DNA of 64,000 nt from Diabrotica undecimpunctata (GCF_040954645.1 NC_092807.1:81541017-81605016), one strand, 5' to 3'; shown: positions 1 to 9,647, counted from the first letter of the stretch. Notes: generated by a model from the sequence alone, not told the origin. Numbers and translations: made by a program.

Positions 1-99
1 TTAACATATTTTTTACATTAAAGGCCCCTTGCTTATATAGTTTACAGAATCTACAGCGAATGAAAATCTGTATAATAAAGCCAAATCATCAATGAAATA

Positions 100-165
100 C
101 CTTTATAATAAACCTTTGAAAAATCATCATTAAGCAAGACGAAAACTCTCAGAGAGGGTGGCTCT
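100..165 (+). pseudogene. Possible upstream piece of Tc1/mariner transposase
   Basis: Joining this flank to the sequence after 5837 (one CTCT removed) gives a short frame running into the mariner-like segment at 5838-6150. The residues here match the region before the second catalytic Asp only weakly. Included because it flanks the LTR insertion; low certainty. Confidence 0.3.
162..165. repeat. 4-bp target site duplication, left (CTCT)
   Basis: CTCT directly abuts the left LTR and recurs at 5834-5837 directly after the right LTR. Four bases is a usual duplication length for Ty3-type integrases. Confidence 0.9.
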
Positions 166-403
166 TGTTGCCGAGAGGGGGCATTTGGGCCTGTAGGACC
201 CATCGCCGGCTCTGCGGACTTCTTCCTGTCCTCGGAATTAGACAGGGTGTTGACCATCTTTGCTTGTCACTGATAAAATGGTTTAATACTTCTACTGGTA
301 TAAAATAACGGTTACCGTGACAAGTATCTGTTATAGGTAACAGTTCCAAGGAGCAGTTACAAAATAACAGATCAAAAATAGAAAACAGAACAGGTAAAAT
401 AGT

Positions 404-1114
404 CTAAGTATTCCTTGACTTACGGAAGGAATAACTTAGTAAACAAGAAAAATAAAATGGTATAAAAGTACAATGCAAAGAAAATGTTTCTAAGTGTTTC
501 TTGACTTACGGAAGAAACAACTTAGAATGGAAAAATAAAATACTCAAAATATAAAACGAGAAATGCAAAAATGAAACAGATTATAGAAAGATGTCTAAGT
601 GTTTCTTGACTTACGGAAGAAACAACTTAGAATAGAAAATAAACAAGAGAATCAAATATAGTAAAATAAATGCACAAATATTTATAAGTGTTTCTTGACT
701 TACGGAAGAAACGACTTATAAAAGAAAATAAGAAAAATCAAATATAGAAAAGATGTGAAAATATTGCTAAGTGTTTCTTGACTTACGGAAGAAACAACTT
801 AGCATAAAATAGAAAATGAAAGAAACAAATGTATTAAATATTTTCTTAACTTAAGAAAAATATCTTAGATAAAATATCGGAAATAATAATGCAACAATAA
901 TTATGAAAATATTTCTAAGAGTTCTTTGACTTACCGGAAAAGAACGGCTTAGACAAACAATTAAAATAACAAGTCAAATATTCAGAGAAATATTTCTAAG
1001 AGTTCTTTGACTTACCGGAAAGAACTACTTAGACAAAGTACAAATCAAAATATAAAATAGAAAAAGCAAGATAAATATTTCTAAGTGTTCTTAACTTACG
1101 GAAGAACAACTTAG
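404..1114. repeat. Array of nine related hairpins in the 3' LTR
   Basis: Nine short inverted repeats lie at 404-439, 490-525, 595-630, 683-720, 766-803, about 833-869, 915-952, 996-1032 and 1081-1114. Each has the form CTAAG + variable arm + loop GACTTACGG + complementary arm + ACTTAG. Arm bases change in pairs between units (TTCCTT with AAGGAA, TTTCTT with AAGAAA, GTTCTTT with AAAGAAC). Spacers of roughly 30-70 bases between units are A-rich and not repeated. Confidence 0.9.
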
Positions 1115-1362
1115 ACACAAAATACAAGAAAAATAAACAATCAAAATAACCAATTAAAATATCAAACAATTAGTATATGAACAAATATAGATCAAAGTAA
1201 TATTCTAACCTGAAAAGGTCTGAATATACAATAATGCTAAAATAAAAATGGTATATAAGAAATCAGAAATAAAACAATAACTTAGTAGGAACAATAATAG
1301 CACCGACTAGGTCTACAGTAGAAGAGGCAAGCTCGACTGACTGATGAGAGAAATTCCATCTG

Positions 1363-1372
1363 CTTTTATATA
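1363..1372 (-). promoter_or_regulatory. TATA-like box in 3' LTR
   Basis: The minus strand reads TATATAAAAG. It is the same site as 5664-5673 in the 5' LTR and the only strong TATA match in the LTR. In this 3' copy, transcription would run out of the element toward position 1. Confidence 0.5.
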
Positions 1373-1532
1373 AAACAAATCCTTTGTTTTACGTAGCAAA
1401 AGTGGAATGTCCCTGCATCGAGTCAATTAGAAATTCGGATTTGCCCAAACTTGGAATTTCCAAGTATTTCTCCGAATTTCTAAATGCGTCCGGCACGGCT
1501 GTCAGCTTCTGCCTGACACGCCCCCGGAGACA

Positions 1533-1544
1533 TCCCCCCCCTCT
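1533..1544 (-). other. Polypurine tract (second-strand primer)
   Basis: The minus strand reads AGAGGGGGGGGA and ends exactly at the base before the 3' LTR, the standard position of the plus-strand DNA primer in LTR elements. Confidence 0.85.
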
Positions 1545-1726
1545 GAAAGACCTAACGGTGCTAAAAAAAATTTATTAATAAAAAAAAATCAAACAATACA
1601 ATAATACAAAAAGTCCTTAACCTAAAAAAAAGAAATACAATACAAAGAAATACAAAGAAATACAATTCAAACTTACGCTAGCGACTAAGATATGTTACAC
1701 TTAACTATTATGATATCCAGATGGCC

Positions 1727-1990
1727 CAGGTGGTCCAGGTGGTCCCGGTGGTCCAGGTGGTCCAGGTGTTTCAGCCAGGCTACTTAATTCACCCGGCTGG
1801 GGCCTTACGACGTTTCAGAACACGTAGAGTTACTCGATTCACCCTGGTGTCTGTAACGTTTCGTAACAGGGTCCTGTTATCCTCAGCTGTTCTGGCAGGG
1901 CTACTTAATTCACCCTGAGGAAGGTCTTACGACGTCGTGAAGATGTAAGGTTACTCAGTTCACCTTGATATCTACACGTGTCGTAATAAA
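1727..1990. repeat. Short tandem repeats in the 3' untranslated part of the Ty3-type element
   Basis: A GGTGGTCCA-type run at about 1727-1768 is followed by four related units of about 60 bases. Their cores are TACTTAATTCACCC (about 1782 and 1902), TTACTCGATTCACCC and TTACTCAGTTCACC, alternating with TTACGACG-type and TAACG/ACACG-type ends. They lie between the pol stop (1993) and the polypurine tract. Confidence 0.6.
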
Positions 1991-1992
1991 CC

Positions 1993-2829
1993 TTAATCCT
2001 GCTCTGGAGGTTCGTCCCTAGGTGGAGGAGCAGCGCGGATGTCATCTACATGGATGGTCCTATTCACGTCCCGGTCGCGGTGTATCTCATAGGTATGATC
2101 GCCTAGCACCTTCAGGATCGTGTGTGGTCCCGTCCATGTCGGTCCGAAGTTCCCTCGGACGTGGTTCCTCACCATGACCTGCTCTCCTTCGATGAACCTC
2201 CTGGCGGGTGGAGCGTTAGGGTTGTCAGGAAACATGTTCCTCGCAAATACAGTGGCCTTTTGAACCGCTCTGGCAACACTTTCGTCTCGTCTGGCTGCGG
2301 TGTTTGCCAGACGATGCTCACGCTGTGTTTCTTCTGCGCGCCGTGGCAGATAGCCTAGCAGAAGTTCAGCGGGTGTTTCCTGGGTGGCCTCGTTCCTCCG
2401 TGTCCTTAGGCTGAACATGATGTCAGCCAGGTAGGATTCCCATTTCGGATCATTTGCAGTTTTGCATCGGGCGCGGAGTCCCTTTTTGAGCTCCTGAGCT
2501 CGGCGTTCAACCGGGTTGGCCCTCTGGTGGAAGATAGGGCTAAATTCATCCATGTATACCTTGATGAAAACATCGATGTATCCTGCGAAGACTGAAGTCA
2601 CGAGCTTCTGGAACACAGCTGGTCCGTTCTTGAGGCCGAAGGGCATCACCGTAAATTCGTATGAGGACCCGTCAGGCAGGCTGAACGCTGTCTTCGGGCT
2701 GGAGTCCTTGTGCAGTGGGACTTGCCAAAATCCACTCTTCAGATCTAAGGTGGTGAAGATCTGAGCCGTGCCAACCTCTTTGATGGAGTCGTGGATTGGT
2801 GGCATGCTGGAGGCTTCGTCGATGGTCAC
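1993..2829 (-). pseudogene. RT palm fused in frame to integrase C-terminus (deletion junction)
   Basis: 278-residue open frame. Residues 1-95 are Ty3-type reverse transcriptase: TLDLKSGFWQVPL carries the first catalytic Asp, FGLKNGPAVFQ is the next block, and the active site reads YMDE where YxDD is expected. From about residue 97 the sequence is the end of an integrase catalytic domain (ANPVERR) followed by the C-terminal domain with a GPHTILKVLG chromobox-like/SH3-like stretch. The junction near 2530-2547 removes the RT thumb, RNase H, the integrase zinc finger and most of the catalytic core, yet keeps frame. It is separated from the preceding RT piece by a frame change at a six-base C/G run (2862-2867). 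Confidence 0.85.
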
Positions 2830-2849
2830 GTTGTTAAGCTTCCTATAGT

Positions 2850-3320
2850 CTACGCAGAAACGGGGGGTCCATCCTTCTTGGTTACAATAACCACCGGGCT
2901 ATTGTAAGGAGATTTGCTGGGGCGGATGACTCCTGCGGCTAGCATCTCTCTCACCTCCTTGGCCATTATCTGCTTCTTCTTCGTAGAATATTTATAGGGC
3001 TTAACGTTGATAGGCGTGGCGTCGGTCACTTCGATTTTCATCTCGGTGGCCTTGGTGGTCGGCTGACGTAGACGGTCGTCGAAAACGTCATCGTACTCTT
3101 GAATTAACTTTTCAACTTGTTGCAAAGCGAAGGATGGAGCTTGATGGGGTTCCAGCCGCTGCGTCCTGGATTGCCTTTTTGCTGGGTTCTTCCAGTATAT
3201 GGTGGTTCTGCAGGTGGTACCGACGTGTAGACATTTACGTGGTATGTCTACATTGGGCTCTTCCTGTTCCAACCAAGGCATCCCTAACACAACGTCGTGG
3301 TTCAAGTCCTCCATAACCAC
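2850..3320 (-). pseudogene. End of protease and start of RT, Ty3-type pol
   Basis: 156 residues. It opens with the C-terminal protease signature (DVVLGMPWL) and continues through a linker to the RT fingers (VREMLAAGVIRPSKSPYNSP, then VVIVTKKDG). It is in the same frame as the protease ORF at 3363-3701, separated by one in-frame stop at 3363-3365. The frame then ends early because of a length change in the G/C homopolymer at 2862-2867. Confidence 0.85.
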
Positions 3321-3362
3321 GCAGTTGACGGTTGAATCCAGAGTCTCGATGTTAATCTTGAC

Positions 3363-3701
3363 TTAAGCAGTCCCTAGGGTGCGGGACGTGCTGCCCGTGC
3401 ACGCCAGCTGAACCAATCCTGATCCTCGTTGCAGGTCTTGTCTCTGGATCAATCTCTGGTGAATGAAGTTCCCAGATGCACCGGTGTCGACTAAGATCTT
3501 CACACGTTGTCCGTTGATCCTTCCATGGAGTTGGGGGAGGCCTGTCGTCGAGAGTCGTGTCTGAATCGGGTTCAGTTGGGGCACCATCTTCACAACAGGG
3601 TTTAGTTGGCGCCCCTGTTGGTGTTTCCCTGGTTCTGAGGTAGTGGAAGTGGTGGTTGGCTCATCGGTGGCATCCTGGACTGTCTGTTGGGGTTCCTCCA
3701 T
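3363..3701 (-). CDS. pro: Retropepsin-type aspartic protease segment of pol
   Basis: 112-residue frame with the retropepsin active site ILVDTGASGNFI near residues 69-80, the loop that supplies one catalytic Asp per monomer of the homodimer. It would cut the Gag-Pol polyprotein inside the particle. It overlaps the end of gag by 100 bases in the -1 frame, the usual arrangement for ribosomal frameshifting in Ty3-type elements. It stops at a TAA directly before the rest of pol; that stop is probably a mutation, because the protein similarity continues in the same frame. Confidence 0.85.
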   Translation of the reverse strand: MEEPQQTVQDATDEPTTTSTTSEPGKHQQGRQLNPVVKMVPQLNPIQTRLSTTGLPQLHGRINGQRVKILVDTGASGNFIHQRLIQRQDLQRGSGLVQLACTGSTSRTLGTA

Positions 3702-4558
3702 TCCTCGATCGCTTCAGGGTGGCGTGGTGTGTTGTTTTGACGTGGGGGACGGTAGTGCTGTCGCTGTCGGGATTGTTGCTGGGATTGATGTTGGGGTTTG
3801 TGAGCGACGGTGTTCCGGCGGGTATCAGCTTCCATTCCTTGGGCTATTGTTAGGAGGTCCTCCTCGGTCTTTGGAATGTTCACTCGTAGGCAGATCGCGA
3901 TGTCGGGTCTCAGTTGGTTTACGATGGTGATACACCTCTGGTCCTCAGGGGTGTATGGTGCGAGACGTCTGAATAAGGCTGCTTTACCGTTGATAAAGTC
4001 CTCCGTGGGTTCATCCTTCCGTTGATGTTCTCCATGAAGTTTCGACGTGAGGGCTGAGAGCAAAGCGGGGTCGTTGTACTTCCTCAGGAGACGGTCTCGG
4101 AAGGTGTCGTACGGTAGGTCTGTGTGGGAAAACTTCTGGGCCCATTTCTTCGCGTCGCCGTGGAGTGAGTTGTCGATGAGGTAATCTATCCAATTGTCCT
4201 CGTCCACGTCGTATTTTGTCAAGAAGGTCTCGGCTTTGGTTAGAAAGCTGAGAGGGTTTTCAGTTTCCCGGCCTGAGAACTGAGGGGGCTTCATATATGA
4301 AATCCTGGGCTTCGGTGGCTCAGGATGAGGCATCTGGGGTGTGGTGCCTTGAGTGGTCGATAGGGCCGTCATCGCTTGCATAAGGGCAGAGATGAAGTCA
4401 GCTGTGGAAGGCTGGCTCGAAGACGATCCTGGGGTCGTGGATTCGGTTTTAGTGGGTTGGGCGCCATGTTGCCGAGAGGGGGCATTTGGGCCTGTAGGAC
4501 CCATCGCCGGCTCTGCGGACTTCTTCCTGTCCTCGGAATTAGACAGGGTGTTGACCAT
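3602..4558 (-). CDS. gag: Gag capsid-type protein, start codon inside the 5' LTR
   Basis: 318 residues, intact. The centre (about residues 75-235) matches the retrotransposon gag fold: PPQFSGRETENPLSFLTKAE, WAQKF, LLRKYNDP and EDFINGKAALFRRL are typical stretches. The C-terminus is Gln/Arg/Pro-rich and basic and I see no CCHC knuckle. The ATG lies 92 bases inside the 5' LTR, so the first 30 or so residues are encoded by the LTR and translation crosses the primer-binding site. This start was chosen because the frame is open from it and no other ATG precedes the conserved domain by a sensible distance. It would form the particle shell in the cytoplasm. Confidence 0.85.
   Translation of the reverse strand: MVNTLSNSEDRKKSAEPAMGPTGPNAPSRQHGAQPTKTESTTPGSSSSQPSTADFISALMQAMTALSTTQGTTPQMPHPEPPKPRISYMKPPQFSGRETENPLSFLTKAETFLTKYDVDEDNWIDYLIDNSLHGDAKKWAQKFSHTDLPYDTFRDRLLRKYNDPALLSALTSKLHGEHQRKDEPTEDFINGKAALFRRLAPYTPEDQRCITIVNQLRPDIAICLRVNIPKTEEDLLTIAQGMEADTRRNTVAHKPQHQSQQQSRQRQHYRPPRQNNTPRHPEAIEEWRNPNRQSRMPPMSQPPLPLPQNQGNTNRGAN
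4449..4466 (-). other. Primer-binding site, Lys-tRNA-like
   Basis: The base after the 5' LTR begins TGGCGCCCAAC on the minus strand, which agrees over its first 11 bases with sites complementary to the 3' end of lysine tRNAs. The next bases agree less, so the exact tRNA is uncertain. Gag translation passes through it. Confidence 0.7.
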
Positions 4559-4704
4559 ATTTGCTTGTCACTGATAAAATGGTTTAATACTTCTACTGGT
4601 ATAAAATAACGGTTACCGTGACAAGTATCTGTTATAGGTAACAGTTCCAAGGAGCAGTTACAAAATAACAGATCAAAAATAGAAAACAGAACAGGTAAAA
4701 TAGT

Positions 4705-5415
4705 CTAAGTATTCCTTGACTTACGGAAGGAATAACTTAGTAAACAAGAAAAATAAAATGGTATAAAAGTACAATGCAAAGAAAATGTTTCTAAGTGTTT
4801 CTTGACTTACGGAAGAAACAACTTAGAATGGAAAAATAAAATACTCAAAATATAAAACGAGAAATGCAAAAATGAAACAGATTATAGAAAGATGTCTAAG
4901 TGTTTCTTGACTTACGGAAGAAACAACTTAGAATAGAAAATAAACAAGAGAATCAAATATAGTAAAATAAATGCACAAATATTTATAAGTGTTTCTTGAC
5001 TTACGGAAGAAACGACTTATAAAAGAAAATAAGAAAAATCAAATATAGAAAAGATGTGAAAATATTGCTAAGTGTTTCTTGACTTACGGAAGAAACAACT
5101 TAGCATAACATAGAAAATGAAAGAAACAAATGTATTAAATATTTTCTTAACTTAAGAAAAATATCTTAGATAAAATATCGGAAATAATAATGCAACAATA
5201 ATTATGAAAATATTTCTAAGAGTTCTTTGACTTACCGGAAAAGAACGGCTTAGACAAACAATTAAAATAACAAGTCAAATATTCAGAGAAATATTTCTAA
5301 GAGTTCTTTGACTTACCGGAAAGAACTACTTAGACAAAGTACAAATCAAAATATAAAATAGAAAAAGCAAGATAAATATTTCTAAGTGTTCTTAACTTAC
5401 GGAAGAACAACTTAG
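4705..5415. repeat. Array of nine related hairpins in the 5' LTR
   Basis: Same nine units as 404-1114, shifted by 4301 bases. They lie between the TATA-like site and the gag start, so they would form the 5' leader of the transcript. Confidence 0.9.
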
Positions 5416-5663
5416 ACACAAAATACAAGAAAAATAAACAATCAAAATAACCAATTAAAATATCAAACAATTAGTATATGAACAAATATAGATCAAAGTA
5501 ATATTCTAACCTGAAAAGGTCTGAATATACAATAATGCTAAAATAAAAATGGTATATAAGAAATCAGAAATAAAACAATAACTTAGTAGGAACAATAATA
5601 GCACCGACTAGGTCTACAGTAGAAGAGGCAAGCTCGACTGACTGATGAGAGAAATTCCATCTG

Positions 5664-5673
5664 CTTTTATATA
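5664..5673 (-). promoter_or_regulatory. TATA-like box of the 5' LTR promoter
   Basis: TATATAAAAG on the minus strand. Transcription would start some 25-35 bases downstream, around 5630-5640, giving a leader of about 1.1 kb to the gag ATG. Confidence 0.55.
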
Positions 5674-5833
5674 AAACAAATCCTTTGTTTTACGTAGCAA
5701 AAGTGGAATGTCCCTGCATCGAGTCAATTAGAAATTCGGATTTGCCCAAACTTGGAATTTCCAAGTATTTCTCCGAATTTCTAAATGCGTCCGGCACGGC
5801 TGTCAGCTTCTGCCTGACACGCCCCCGGAGACA

Positions 5834-5837
5834 CTCT
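5834..5837. repeat. 4-bp target site duplication, right (CTCT)
   Basis: Matches 162-165. Confidence 0.9.
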
Positions 5838-6150
5838 CACGTAGTGTAATTCTTTTGCATGACAAAACTTGGCCTCTTGCCAAAGTACTAAAATAAAATT
5901 TACAACGGAAAATCAAGGCTATTTAAGCATCCACCCTGTAGTCCCGATTTATTACCTTTCGATTTAGATGTCTTTGGTCCACTGAATAAAGTGCTAAAAG
6001 ATAACCATTTTTATTAGGACGAAGAACAAAAATGGCATAAAAGAATTCTTCAAACAACAATCACAAGAATTACTTAAACAGGGTATACATCTGTAAGTGA
6101 AACAATGGGATATGTGCCTTAATTTTAGTGGTAATTATTTTTTAGTGGTA
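5838..6150 (+). pseudogene. Tc1/mariner transposase C-terminal remnant
   Basis: Decayed coding sequence with several stops and shifts. Still readable are VILLHD (second catalytic Asp block) near 5850-5870, HPPCSPDLLPFD (third catalytic Asp block) at about 5926-5965 followed by DVFGPLNKVL, and the family tail KQWDMCLNFSGNYF near 6100-6150. The LTR element at 166-5833 landed just upstream of the second-Asp block, separating it from the N-terminal part. Not functional. Confidence 0.75.
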
Positions 6151-7130
6151 ATTTGCTAATTAATTTGCTATGGACCGTGGACGGGTTTATTTTGAATAAG
6201 CCTCGTATTTATTTAATTTTGTATGATGAACAGCAATTTCTGTAGCTTAAAGTAACTTTACGTTATGTAAGATAGATAGATAGATGGTTTATTGGCAAGA
6301 AATTAATACAAAAGTATTTACTTTTTTTTAATATACACATACTTAAATATAAATATAAAACATAGAAACAGTGTTTTAACTAATATAGGTGACAATTACA
6401 ACAAATTAAAATTGGAAGTAAAATACTCCTCATGTGTAAAAAAACCATTCACGTTGTGTAAGTGTTGTGACTGGTACCAATAGGCTTAACTTATCAGATT
6501 AATTATCTATGGAATTGGCACCAATAAAAGTATGTCTAAAATACACATTATTATTAAATTCTCACTGAATTTATTTGACACATTAAAATGTGTTCTACTT
6601 TCGCATTACCTTTTTTTGGAATTCTATGGGTGTATCTGATACATGTAATTTTTTATTAATTCTAACAATGTTAGTGATTGACACGTATATTAATTTCCTT
6701 TTTTTGTTGAGAAATTAGGAAAACTGGTTAGTTTTTTACATTTATTATGTATAAATCATGTTCTTTACCACACTGTAGTGATGATGATGTTTGCACCACA
6801 CCAGATCATATTTGTGCACATTCCCATCAAAGTCGATGATCAATTTTAATTTTTATCTCTTGCGTACTTCCTCTGGGTCATATAATGAGAGGTAGCAGAT
6901 ACTGGATATTGCAGTTAATACTTAACGAAAATATTAAGGGATAGAGAGAAATTGTAGAAAGCAATATTCATAGCCCAGAAACCTTCGTCAATTAAGTGAC
7001 TTACTAACAAATGAATTACACCAGATCGAGAACAATATCGGCAAATAGTCATGAAAAGTATTCACGCCTACTTAGGTTACGGTACTCAAAGAAGTACTTA
7101 CTTCGTCTATGATCTTCATCTTTATATGTA
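6151..7130. other. AT-rich stretch, nothing recognised
   Basis: Apart from a short GATA run at about 6268-6286 I see no frame, inverted repeat or element end here. Confidence 0.5.
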
Positions 7131-7299
7131 TAAGAGCTTTTTCTTCTGACTCTTGTTGTTCTTAATATATTTCTTAAGTTGTTATTTGTTCTGAAAGCAA
7201 GTGTTATTTCTTTCTTTTTTCTGTATTTGGCTATTTTTGTTGATATCTTGCCTGTATATGTAATCGAGCAGAAGATACTAGGTTTTTTCTCTGATTGTG

Positions 7300-7720
7300 T
7301 ATAGTCATGTCAGTATGGGTAGATTTGTGAAATACGAAAAACGCATGTTTGTTTTTAAATCTAAAATATGTTTGAATTAATTCTATTCTGATTCTATTGT
7401 AAATTTAATATGAACATGGAGAGAATTAATATACGATAAGAATTGGTCAAGTCGACTATTTTTTTCCTATAAAGGATACCAGTACATCATCCATGTATCT
7501 TTGTTTCTACATAATCCATAAAAATATCTGATAGCAATGGGCTTAGAGGATTAGAGGAAAATTGTCCTGGCTTATGCAGATTTTAAGAAGATGTAAAGTT
7601 TTGGATATAATTTTCGGATTTGTAATATTATGGTCCATACCTAAAGTTTTTTACTAGAACAAAAGGGGAAATTTTTGTAGGACGAATTTTTCAGCAAAAA
7701 GATTTTTTACCTTCAAATGA
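7300..7720 (-). pseudogene. Penelope-like reverse transcriptase scrap
   Basis: Read on the minus strand, broken frames give NPLSPLLSDIFMDYVE (about 7510-7560), then RYMDDVLVSF carrying the YxDD active site (about 7465-7500), HIKFTIESE (about 7400-7430) and a decayed KPTHTD-like block (about 7310-7340). This block order is that of Penelope-like RTs. Many stops; a dead fragment. Confidence 0.55.
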
Positions 7721-8285
7721 AATTAATCGGAGGATGTTATGTAATTAAAACTGTATTATTAACTATGTCTATTGTGTTACATTTGTTTGCATTTGTAAGC
7801 AGTATGTGATTTTTTGTTATAAATTTTTTGTTTATTTTTGTGACACTTTTTTTTTATATTGTTGGCAGTTTTGTTTAATTTGATATCCAAGTATTCTAAA
7901 TTTTTTTGATTATTATGTTGAAGCAAGTTGTGTTCAAATCTTTTCTCCAAAAGTTTTATCTCGCTATTACTAAATTTAATACCTTTTAAATTTTAAAAAT
8001 ATTAAAAAAATATGGTTCAAAAAAATTTTGTTTAATGAATGTTACGTTTTTCACTATTACTAATTAGATTATTTAAATTTTTGCACTGTCTATTAATTTG
8101 TTTATCTGTTATATTATGTAGTTTTATTCTCAAGTTAGAATCAAGGATATCAAATTATGTATATGTTATTTTTTAACCTATACTTAAATTCTGAATGACA
8201 TACCTTAAGATAGGATAAGCTAGGATATCTCGTTTTCTGTACTTGTTCCTTCTGTTATATTTAAGTCATCTTGAATTGAATTGAA

Positions 8286-8410
8286 TTGAATTTAATTGAT
8301 TCATTTAACGTAAAAAATATTTTTCTTAGTATTCCTCTTACAGAAACTTTTGTTCTAGTAAAAAACCTTTTAGACCATAGTATTACAAATCCAATCATTA
8401 CCCCGAAATG
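8286..8410 (+). pseudogene. Penelope-like RT fragment, opposite orientation
   Basis: The frame reads NIFLSIPLTETFVLVKNLLD, resembling the RT block after the first catalytic Asp (DVVSLFTNIP-type in relatives). Bases 8345-8393 are an inverted, diverged copy of 7616-7672, so two copies of this RT region lie head to head within 1 kb. Confidence 0.45.
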
Positions 8411-8429
8411 TTACATCTTCTTGAAATTT

Positions 8430-8645
8430 GACTTGATGAGAAAACTGAAACCTTTTGAGATGTGGCTTTTTTTTGGAAGAATTTTAAAAATATTATGAAC
8501 CTATCATATTACAAACATAACGGTGTAAAAAAATGGGAAGAGACAAAGAGCTTTTAACTACTAATAAAAGAAGAAATACAGCATATTTGGGGCACATACT
8601 TAGAAATGAGAATTACAGATTGTTGCAGCTGATTATTGGTTGAAT
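8430..8645 (+). pseudogene. Non-LTR retrotransposon RT C-terminal remnant
   Basis: Broken frames give KPFEMWLFFGRILKI and, from about 8579, AYLGHILRNENYRLLQL. These are the conserved FEMW..RRM and YLGHI..N..Y.LLQ blocks at the end of Jockey/RTE-like ORF2 proteins; the same tail appears at 31475-31840, 53000-53345 and 60110-61175. Confidence 0.65.
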
Positions 8646-8649
8646 TCAT

Positions 8650-9647
8650 CACATATTGCAGATTATCTATTTTCTTTAAATTTTTATTTGAAGGAAAGAA
8701 CAAAATTGTAAACCACAATTTAGGTTATGTTATTTATTCTTGTGTAAACTTGCCTAATCTACCAACCGACTAAAGTCTTACTGTACGCACCATACGTATT
8801 CTACGGACCGACTAAAGTCTTTACTTACGATAACATACCTACACAAACACTTAGAGTATCTCGATGAATGTGAGATAAAATTCTAAATTCTCAAGCAGAA
8901 TTATATATAGCACGAACATTAATGAGCAAATCAACGTTAAGATCAGTCAATATATCTGAAATGAAGAATTACAGCAACACAAAAGTATTTGAAAAAGTTT
9001 ACATGTAGTTATTATAAAAGAAATTAAAAACGAGAGTCAAAAATTTTTGTCAGTAGCATAAAAAGTTCTTATTCCTCTATGAGAATAGACACAGATAATT
9101 ATTTTTTTTGTAGAGGCAGGAATGTGAGATATAAGTTAAAATTTTAAAGGTAACTGAATTCTCACGTACAACAAGTTCCGGATTTATATTTTATGCAAAA
9201 CAAGACATAAGCGTATTTAAAATTAGTCTCCTTTGACCCCTAAATGTGGTAGTAAATAACAACAATTCTAAAAGTCATCACGGTTGACATCAAAAACACC
9301 TACAAAATGTCGGCTTCTGTATATCTCTCGGAATTTCTTGGCCGTTAACATATTTTCTCTTGAATAAATTGTGTTTGACAATATATTTTATTATAAAATA
9401 TTTCAGTATTATGAATATTTGCAGTGATATGCATACGTAATTTATACAACAATGCACGGTACTTTAGAGAATTCAACCTTCACCATGATAATGAATTAGT
9501 GTGTTAATTTTCGTTTACTGTACAAGGAAATATTTAACTAAAGAAGTGTTTGCAAAATTGTATTATTTTAGATGGTGTTTTAAAACTATTAAGAACTTCT
9601 TAAAAGATCTTCTTCTTAACCCTGAAGTTGCTGGACTGAAACTAATT
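8650..9647. other. AT-rich stretch, nothing recognised
   Basis: No coding frame or element end seen. A short direct repeat, ACCGACTAAAGTCTTA/ACCGACTAAAGTCTTT, occurs at about 8763 and 8805. Confidence 0.4.

Larger units (their letters stand above)
166..1532 (-). repeat. 3' LTR of Ty3-type element
   Basis: On the plus strand it begins TGTTGCCG and ends GAGACA, so the minus-strand LTR starts TG and ends CA. It matches 4467-5833 base for base apart from two mismatches. It holds nine hairpins (404-1114) and a TATA-like site (1363-1372). An LTR-encoded copy of the gag N-terminus starts at 257 and here reads out into the flank until 51. Confidence 0.95.
166..5833 (-). mobile_element. Ty3/gypsy-type LTR retrotransposon, internally deleted, recent
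   Basis: Complete insertion of 5668 bp bounded by identical-length LTRs (1367 bp each), CTCT duplications, a primer-binding site after the 5' LTR and a polypurine tract before the 3' LTR. It is read on the minus strand: gag, protease, partial RT, then the C-terminal part of integrase. RT thumb, RNase H and the integrase catalytic core are missing, so it would need proteins supplied by another copy. By eye I found only two mismatches between the LTRs (near 257/4558 and 808/5109), which implies recent insertion. Confidence 0.95.
4467..5833 (-). repeat. 5' LTR of Ty3-type element
   Basis: 1367 bp, TG...CA ends on the minus strand, a copy of 166-1532. It contains the promoter, the hairpin array (4705-5415) and, in its last 92 bases, the gag start. 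Confidence 0.95.

Noticed and set aside
404..1114. CRISPR array (repeats of about 36 bases with spacers)
   Set aside because: Repeats are palindromic, diverged and part of an LTR that occurs twice; the context is a eukaryotic retrotransposon and no cas gene is present.
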